In this document: positions 57,855 to 64,000 of the stretch, piece by piece
Layout: each line of letters opens with the position of its first letter
Numbering within the stretch: position 1 is the first letter of the stretch
Source: Ophioderma brevispina
Taxonomy: Eukaryota; Echinodermata; Ophiuroidea; Amphilepidida; Ophiodermatidae
Direction of reading: 5' to 3'
DNA length: 64,000 nt
Assembly: GCA_023653785.1 (NCBI GenBank)
Contig: JAMKCH010014257.1
Coordinates: 59,377-123,376 of the forward strand
Notes under the pieces: generated by a model
What the model was told of the DNA's origin: nothing
Database searches by the model: none
The model's input: only the letters and a program-made list of their open reading frames with translations
Position numbers and translations under genes: made by a program

Positions 57855-58990
57855 GTAATGCATAATTTAAGTGACTAGTCTCTTCGTTGATGAGATTTTT
57901 TTTTAATTGGCTATTTTGTACAAAACCAATTTATTTGGGGGGGGGCAACTTAAATGACCTTTTGAAAAAGAGCCTTGTTTTAGGGGAAATTGTCCAAGAT
58001 CTAACAAGAAAGATATTAAAACCTAGCTCCATTTTTTCCGGGGATCGTCAGATTTTCAGCTAGGCACGTTAAGGATATAGGGGGTTCACGTAATCTGGTA
58101 GATTTGGATCGTCCTGACAATAGAACAATTCGTTCTTAGAAAAAAAAACGCGATCATATCAACTGTCCAAGTTGTGTATTTTGATAATGTTTACCCTCGG
58201 TCCAAATCAAGGGTTTTCTACTACATTCACGACCGGGGTTGGGGGGGGGGGGGGGGGGTGGCTACCACCACGCACCACCCCTGATTTTTGTAATTAAGAG
58301 AAACATCATCTTGTTTGGTGTCAGTGTGTGTACATACGTCATTTCTTCAAATTAATAAAAAAGTCAAATATATCAAGTGTTAAGTCATTTTTAGTGAGTA
58401 TAGCGAAAGCTTATTATAAACGTATGAAGCCACTCTCCAAAGTCAAGGGTTTTTGGACCATTTTTGCCACTCATGCAAGCAAAAGTGGTATTTATTTGGC
58501 TGTGATGGGTGCCAAAGTCTACATACATAGTTATAGCTAAAAACATAAGAAAAATTCCAAATATTGTAAGTATTTGCTTATAGTAGCATTCTCTACGTAA
58601 CAATACCATTTGTTCATTTTGGATTATCACAGTAAGTATAGGAAGGTGGCAATAACCACCCCCCCCCCGGCCTTTCGACTTTGGGTTTTGGTACATCCAA
58701 TTTTTCGAGAAAGACCTTTTCTTCGCGCACCACGGCAGTTTGAGCCTATTGAGTTACATATTTTTTATTACCCAATTTAAAAACGGAGGGCAGTATTCAA
58801 AATGACCATATATCGATATAAAACTGACGGGCTTCCGTACTAAAAATATCGATCGATTGGATGATCCACGCAGTGTTTAAGTCAATTAATTCAATATAGG
58901 GATGAGCGATATTTTGAGCGAATCGCGATATTTCGATATATGTGGTGAATACTGAATTATTTCGTGTTCCTACTTAGGAAGGACTTATAT
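57855..58990. other. Presumed intron with G-run repeat fragments
   Basis: Contains a G run near 58240 and a C run near 58660 in MITE-like contexts. The frames at 58328-58540 and 58391-58696 have no motifs. Confidence 0.4.
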
Positions 58991-59019
58991 ATACCGTTAA
59001 ATCTTTCTCTTTGGTATAA

Positions 59020-59800
59020 GATAACTATATGTACAAACGGTGTCCGAATAAACAATTGGCGCCCAAAATGTATGTGAATTAGTCTGAATAGTAAAATAGC
59101 GGCCATGTTGTAATTGAGTCTAGGTGGCTTAACTTTTACTACTATATGCTTGAATGAGAGTTGTCCCGTATTATTCAGGGGGATAGTGGGAATGAACAGT
59201 AAGTTACACACCAAGACATGTCGTCTGCATACATTTGGGCGCCAAAATGGGAGAATTTCGTCTAAAATTGATTAAATGAGATAAATAGCTTGAAATGCTA
59301 TGCAATTTGCTCAAATTGGGCTATCGTTTACTAATATATGCTATACAAGCTATGAGTGGTATTGCAGTATCGGTGAGATGGGCCGAACAAAAACCGAAAT
59401 TCAATTTAACGACAAAACGTAGTCTGCTTAGATTTTTGGCGGCAAAAATAGGTGAATTTAGTATAAAAGAGTAAAATAGGCTTACATGTAACAAATTTAG
59501 TAATGGTGGGCTCTATTTTCACTATGATCTGGCATATAAGCTAGAGATGGTATCTGCAGTAATCGGTGAGAAGGGCCGAACAAACCGAAATCAATTTAAC
59601 GACAAAAAAGTCGTCTGCATTAGATTTGGCGCCAAAATATGTGAATTTAGGATAAATGAGCTACAATATCAGGCTACATTGTTAACAAAGTTAGTCAAAT
59701 TTGGCCTCTCTTTTCATTAATATATGCCTATATACGCTATGAGTGGTATCGCGGTATCGCAGTAATCGGTAAGATGGGCCGAACAAACCGAAATCATATG
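59020..59800 (+). repeat. Four-copy ~190-bp tandem array with GGCGCCAAAA cores
   Basis: Units begin near 59020 (partial), 59219, 59419 and 59610. Each has GTCGTCTGCAT, TTTGGCGCCAAAAT, GTGAATTTAG, TATATGCTATA..AGCTATGAGTGGTAT, CGGTGAGATGGGCCGAACAAA and CCGAAATCAATTTAACGACA or close variants. The first, partial unit lacks the left part. Located inside the presumed intron 57855-60709. Confidence 0.75.
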
Positions 59801-60115
59801 TCATATTCGTTTGCGTTTTGTGCCAACACACACCATCCCCCAACCCCAAACAGGCAACATGGGGGGGGGGGGGGAGGCGTCGTAATCCCTTGTCATAAAA
59901 CGCGCACTTGTTCCTGCCAGCAACAAGAAGTAACCTACATGCAAGTGTGAGATTTGGACCACCATCATGCTCCTGGAGCATGGGGTGTGGCAACCGTTCC
60001 CAGAGCGGAGCTTTTCATTATATTGACTGCTATGACCACAATAGCCAGTGAGCGTTTATCCGTAAATGTTATACAAGGATTAGAATTGCAAATCTAGAAT
60101 GCAAAATCTGGCACA

Positions 60116-60192
60116 CCAGTCTTCGCTGGTCTTGTGATAGGTAGCTGGCTCATGATACAGCGGTCTTGGGTTCGAATCTCGCTACTGCTCTT
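60116..60192 (+). repeat. tRNA-derived SINE head (Met-type loop)
   Basis: The loop CTCATGA would give anticodon CAT. GGGTTCGAATCTC is a B box, and TGGTCTTGTGATAGG is a near A box at suitable distance. The anticodon stem is broken by a bulge and the acceptor ends do not pair, so a SINE head is favoured over a gene. Confidence 0.45.
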
Positions 60193-60709
60193 TTAAAATA
60201 TTTAAGATGTTCTTTATTTTTTCAGGTTAGAGGGGAAACTTTTTTTTTCTAAGTCCAAAAAAGATAAGAAAGCTCAATAGCTGCTGTTGAGTAGTGAGGA
60301 GACCTGCTCCTAGAGAGCATGGGTGTTGGTCAAAACTACCGTGTGTTAACTACATAGTTTGAAGACAGCATTTAGAGTAACCAGAAAATGTTGGGGTCAT
60401 AAACTGGCAAAATCCAACAGAGAGTGACTGTATGTACAACTGATTCCTGTATGTAGTGAATATGGAATTTCTAATCTCTTGCGGCTAGTCTAGTGTTATA
60501 CTGAAAACGTATGCAAAGTTGGCCAACATTGGTTTCAACACCAAAACCAGCCCTAAATATTGGGCAATTCAGACCACGTTAATTGGTTAAATGTTATCAA
60601 ATGATGGGTAGTTACCCAACATTGGGCAAAAAGTCACCCCAAAATATGAGATGGTTAATTTTACGACAAAAGACTGTCATGAATGTAGACGTGTTCTTAT
60701 TAACCACAG

Positions 60710-60748
60710 TTAGGAAAGGCTGTTGCCCGGTGGCCAGCATTTTGCAAG
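60710..60748 (+). CDS. Possible 39-nt microexon of the same gene
   Basis: CACAG precedes and GTAGGT follows. The 13 codons between read LGKAVARWPAFCK, starting and ending in phase 0, which would keep the frame from the 57781 block into the 60804 block. A 39-nt open interval with plausible splice sites can occur by chance. Confidence 0.2.
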
Positions 60749-60803
60749 GTAGGTTTAGATGTAAATAGCTAGTGTAGAATCTTATGGTATTTTATTTTTG
60801 CAG

Positions 60804-61017
60804 TATACATTGCAGTCGTAAAAAAAACATGGAGTCGCCTCTGAAAGAGCAATTCATGGTACAGATATTCCATATATAACAGACGACGTCGAGCAATTGA
60901 AAGACAACACTTAAACATTTTGGGAAAAGAGGAAATGGCGGTGGTGATATATAGAGACTATAATCGCCCGTGGCCGGGAACTATGGGAAATGGCAATGCG
61001 TGTTTGAATCCACAGAG
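60804..61017 (+). pseudogene. Exon-like block with four in-frame stops
   Basis: A good acceptor (TTTTATTTTTGCAG) and donor (GTAAGT) bound 214 nt. In the phase set by the 57781 block the reading contains HGVASERAIHGTDIPYITDD, VEQLKDNT, TFWEKRKWRW and YIETIIARGRELWEMAMRV, broken by TAA (60819), TAA (60912), TGA (60945) and TGA (61005) but by no frameshift. It ends in phase 1, exactly what the 62977 block needs. The two TGA codons could derive from CGA by CpG decay. Options are a decayed paralogue, substitution errors, or a stop-containing poison exon. Protein family not recognised. Confidence 0.45.
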
Positions 61018-61953
61018 GTAAGTAACGCTTTCACAGTTCATCACATTTTACATGTCAAAGGGTAAATATACTATTGAGATTAATTCCTGATCGTGACGAA
61101 GGTATTCTACGGTATTCTATCTCGTATATTACACTCCGAACTTTGATCTCAGATTTCATAATGCCAGTATTCCCTATCAACCAAAACAGGGGATTTCATA
61201 GATAATTATTCATACATGGCTCCATTTGGTTTGCAGTGTCACTTAAAGTCACATCAGTGATATTGAAAGTAGGGCGCTCTCAAGTTCAACCAATTTAAAA
61301 AGTCGTTAAAATTAAGTGAAACGAGTGCCCATAATTGTCACGTTTTGGGACCAAATTGTATCATTTTGATACCGAAAATTGGGTGACAAGTTGCACAACA
61401 TCTCGGTGGACTCCCAGATGACATATTTTCCGTATCCAAAATGACCATTTGTTGTAGTGTGCAACACAAAACGCATAGTCGCAACCCGTTAATTGAGCAG
61501 GGCTTTGGCCTGCAAATACAATAATGTAAAATGAATGTTAAAACGTTTTACTAGTTTGACCAATATAAAGTATTGTGGTATTCAATGGTGATTAGTTCGG
61601 AGTTAAGAATATTATTTTGGGTTCAATCGAACAAAGATAACAACATGGCTATATGATTTGTTTGATTTTTGTCTTGCTTTTTGTTATGTTCTTGTTATTG
61701 TCTTGTTTTGCAGTTTGTTTTCAACGAAGTAGCATTCTTATTTTAAGAACTATTTGTTATTTTCTTATTTTACAGTTTTGTTTTATAAGCTATTGTACAA
61801 GGAAGTAAACTTCTTATGTTCTTTTAAATGATTAATAAAAAACCCAAAATATTTCAAGAGGATTTCTCATTAGTGAAGGTTAAGGCTTGGGAGATGTTTC
61901 CTTTTGAGTTATGAACAGAAACATCTCTAAAAGTGGTCGAGTAAGCGTCTTAA

Positions 61954-62772
61954 CACTTAAGTGGACCAGGGGTTTTCACTCCCGTTGGAGCCCGGGGGGG
62001 CGGGGGGGGTTTCAATGGGACCCCCCTAAGTAAAGCCACTTTCCCGAGGGAATTTTTCCGAAATTTATACCACATGGGAAGGATCATAAGGACAAAACCC
62101 AAAGCAGCAATAAAAATGAGATTTTTTTTTGGGGGCAAATTAAGGGGCAAAAACATGTTTCAAACACGCGAAAATTGCGGCAAAAAGACGGAAAATTCAA
62201 ATGAGCTTGCGCTTACATCAAAATTTGAAAACTTATTTTATTGATATCATATTCTGAGAAGACCCAAATTACTTAATATTTAACACCAAAAACCAGACAG
62301 TTTGAGGGAATCTGTATTTTTTATGGATGTTGCAAAACACACGTATGTCCCTAGATTTGGTACCGTACGGTTAGGCAATGTACATGATGAAATTGTTTGT
62401 TGTCAGTACATAAAGGGTGTAATATTTTTAATGTACTAATAGTATTTGTGTTGGGTGGTATCTTCCATGTGATGTGTGAACTTATATCAGCAAAAAAAAA
62501 TTTGCTTTGGTTCTCGGTTTCTTATTCTTATTTTTAAAAATATTCTCAAATGACTTCCGTTAGTGCCCAAGGGGGGGGGGGGTTCCATGGGACCCCCACT
62601 AATTAACTCATTAACGGCTTGGCCGATTTTAATTATTTTGGTATGAAAAGAAGCGCATTTAAAAGTCAGACAATTACAAAAAAATTTGGCGCAAAAATCC
62701 CACGCGTAAAGCGGCCAGCGCGAAAACAAATTTTGGGGGTCCCTAGGACCCCCCCCCTTGGTCACTTAAGTG
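61954..62772. mobile_element. 819-bp TTAA-flanked element, copy 2
   Basis: TTAA at 61950-61953 and again at 62773-62776 encloses inverted ends CACTTAAGTGGACC and GGTCACTTAAGTG. TTAA duplication is the signature of piggyBac-type insertion, though the CACTTAAGTG tip differs from the usual CCC start. Subterminal runs of G and C give further inversion (GGGGTTTT..CCCC and GGGG..CCCCTT). It is the reverse complement of 34348-35169 in outline. No transposase frame. It lies in the intron between the 60804 and 62977 exon-like blocks. Confidence 0.8.
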
Positions 62773-62865
62773 TTAAAACAGACTATCCTGTGAGCCAATT
62801 TAGTACACATTTCCGCTTTTAATATCCAAACGGCTGGGCCGATTTCACTACATATGTAATCTGAT

Positions 62866-62888
62866 GTTTGTTTGTTTGTTTGTTTTTT
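62866..62888 (+). repeat. (TTTG)n run
   Basis: Short TGTTTGTTTGTTTG run just after CTGATG. Confidence 0.7.
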
Positions 62889-62976
62889 TGCTTCCACGTG
62901 AGGTAGAAAATATGCAAAATCGGTCCATGATCGGGTAACCAACTTTTATTCTGTGATCTGATTTTTCCTCATTAAG

Positions 62977-63056
62977 ACGCAATTCCGGACAGAGTTATTC
63001 GGCACGAGAAACACACACTTGAAGACGAACCTATCAATGTCGAAAAGTTACCACCA
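62977..63056 (+). CDS. Exon-like block, same unidentified gene
   Basis: Preceded by a pyrimidine-rich TTTTTCCTCATTAAG and followed by the strong donor GTAAGT. Two bases complete the codon left open by the 60804 block. The next 26 codons read AIPDRVIR then HEKHTLEDEPINVEKLPP, ending in phase 0. The composition is strikingly protein-like for this AT-rich region. No further exon was identified before the window ends. Confidence 0.5.
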
Positions 63057-63280
63057 GTAAGTCTTTCCAGCTTGGCTAATATGATTATTGTTTTCTGTAA
63101 TTTTTTTATGTACACTGTTAAAAATTTTCCTAATTTTACCAGACTTTACCTTTTAAAATACGGTAAACCACAATTATTCAATAATCTTCACGCTTTATTA
63201 CCTATACCTAACATAAAATTTGGAAGCAGAAAAATGTAAATAAACAGTGGCTAAAAAATAATACTACACATTTTGAAAAA
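63057..63280. other. Start of a presumed intron, AT-rich
   Basis: Follows the donor at 63057. No further exon was seen here, nor from 63767 to the window end. Confidence 0.35.
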
Positions 63281-63531
63281 AGGTAGTATTTATACGCTGA
63301 CAGTTATTATATTTTCCGTAATATTACGTTCTTTTGTAACCTACTTGTTTTTAATGTAAGAATACGAACTATGAAAATCGTTTTACCTATAAAATGTGTT
63401 ATTTATAGGTAGTATTTATACGCTGACAGTTATTATATTTTCCGTAATATTACGTTCTTTTGTAACTTACTTGTTTTTAATGTAAGAATACGAACTATGA
63501 AAATCGTTTTACCTATAAAATGTGTTAAATA
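63281..63531 (+). repeat. Near-identical 136-bp tandem duplication
   Basis: AGGTAGTATTTATACGCTGA starts at 63281 and again at 63417. The copies match base for base over about 115 bp apart from a single C/T difference. This is far cleaner than any other repeat pair here, so it is very recent or an assembly overlap. Confidence 0.85.
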
Positions 63532-63695
63532 ACGTCGTAAGTAACGTCATTAAAAATGCAAAATCTTATTTTCCCTATCATTTTTAAAAATAGTTTAAAA
63601 ACTATTTTCCTCCTTTTTGTATTATACTTAGTTTAATTTGAAAAAAGTATACACACACATAATATATATTTAATTTTAGCATCTGCCATCAGTAA

Positions 63696-63766
63696 AGTCA
63701 TGTAGTGTAGTGGATAAGGTTTAGGACTTGTAATCTTAAGGCCCTGGTTCGAATCTATGTAAGGTA
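63696..63766 (+). repeat. tRNA-derived sequence (Thr-type loop)
   Basis: TAGTGTAGTGG (63703-63713) is a perfect A box and GGTTCGAATC (63746-63755) a perfect B box at normal tRNA spacing. The anticodon stem TAGGA/TCTTA pairs (one G-U) around the loop CTTGTAA, giving anticodon TGT. The T stem has one mismatch and the acceptor stem does not pair, so a functional tRNA is unlikely. A SINE head or pseudo-tRNA-Thr fits best. Confidence 0.5.
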
Positions 63767-64000
63767 CATGTATTAAGTTTATTCATGTGATGATTATTAA
63801 AGTAATTGTTGACATTAAAATGTGTATATTACCATATAAAACAAAGTCTATAAACTGGTTTAAATCTTTATTTCTTCACGTTTTCCCTTTCTTTATTGCC
63901 TTTTTTTCTCAAAATTGTTTGCCTGAAATATAACTTTTTTTACAACCACGTGGTAATGTAAATACAACGTTTGTATGATGCCATAGCTACAACGTGAAAA

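Noticed and set aside
63696..63766. Functional tRNA-Thr gene
   Set aside because: Promoter boxes and anticodon stem are good but the acceptor stem does not pair.

Overview
Organism and content. The window looks like repeat-rich, AT-rich nuclear DNA of an invertebrate animal. An echinoderm or hemichordate is my best guess. I base this on metazoan-type splice sites, tRNA-derived SINE heads, TTAGGG-like tracts, and long inverted-repeat elements built of short tandem repeats, like the sea-urchin TU foldback class. No bacterial operons, rRNA genes or CRISPR arrays are visible. Repeat copies differ by many 1-base indels in homopolymers, so residual long-read consensus error is likely and frames should be read with caution.

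Layout. 0.5-0.8 kb: a small hAT-type MITE with an 8-bp target duplication. 2.5-8.3 kb: two tandem ~2.8-3.0 kb units, each with a TIR element, TTAGGG-like DNA, a foldback of ~17-bp GTCTAAT repeats and a polypurine block. 8562-24463: the main discovery candidate, a 15.9-kb inverted concatemer of transposon-like units. Units of types A (~720 bp), B (~550 bp) and mini (~130 bp) are fused end to end at CCCC|GGGG junctions and point in opposite directions in the two arms around a ~4.6-kb spacer. The array is capped at both ends by paired mini units, flanked by the direct repeat GTTTGATT, and interrupts an exon-like reading frame that resumes in phase on the far side. 26.4-29.3 kb: a second large foldback (TA-flanked) holding decayed protein-coding pieces. 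30.2 kb: a three-hairpin relative of the 15.9-kb array. 32-35 kb: a dispersed duplication, a microsatellite and a TTAA-class MITE. 38.7-40 kb: another foldback. 41.7-43.5 kb: a foldback with 21-bp tandem repeats in its arms. 48.4-49.3 kb: a deletion derivative of sequence from the 14.7-17.2 kb part of the array. 49.4-53 kb: tandem duplications interrupted by a G-rich MITE and by an insert that carries a ~0.9-kb foldback. 56.6-57.2 and 59.0-59.8 kb: tandem arrays whose units repeat nuclear-receptor-like and E2F-like motifs.

Genes. No intact gene is present. The best host-gene signal lies at the right end on the + strand: exon-like blocks at 57781-57854, 60804-61017 and 62977-63056 (perhaps also 60710-60748). 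Their splice sites and phases agree, but the 214-nt block carries four in-frame stops, so it is a decaying pseudogene, a misread, or a poison exon. A TTAA element sits in its last intron. Other coding traces are the split exon around the giant array, fragments in the 27.6-28.7 kb foldback loop, and a possible first exon at 36189. I do not recognise any of these proteins.
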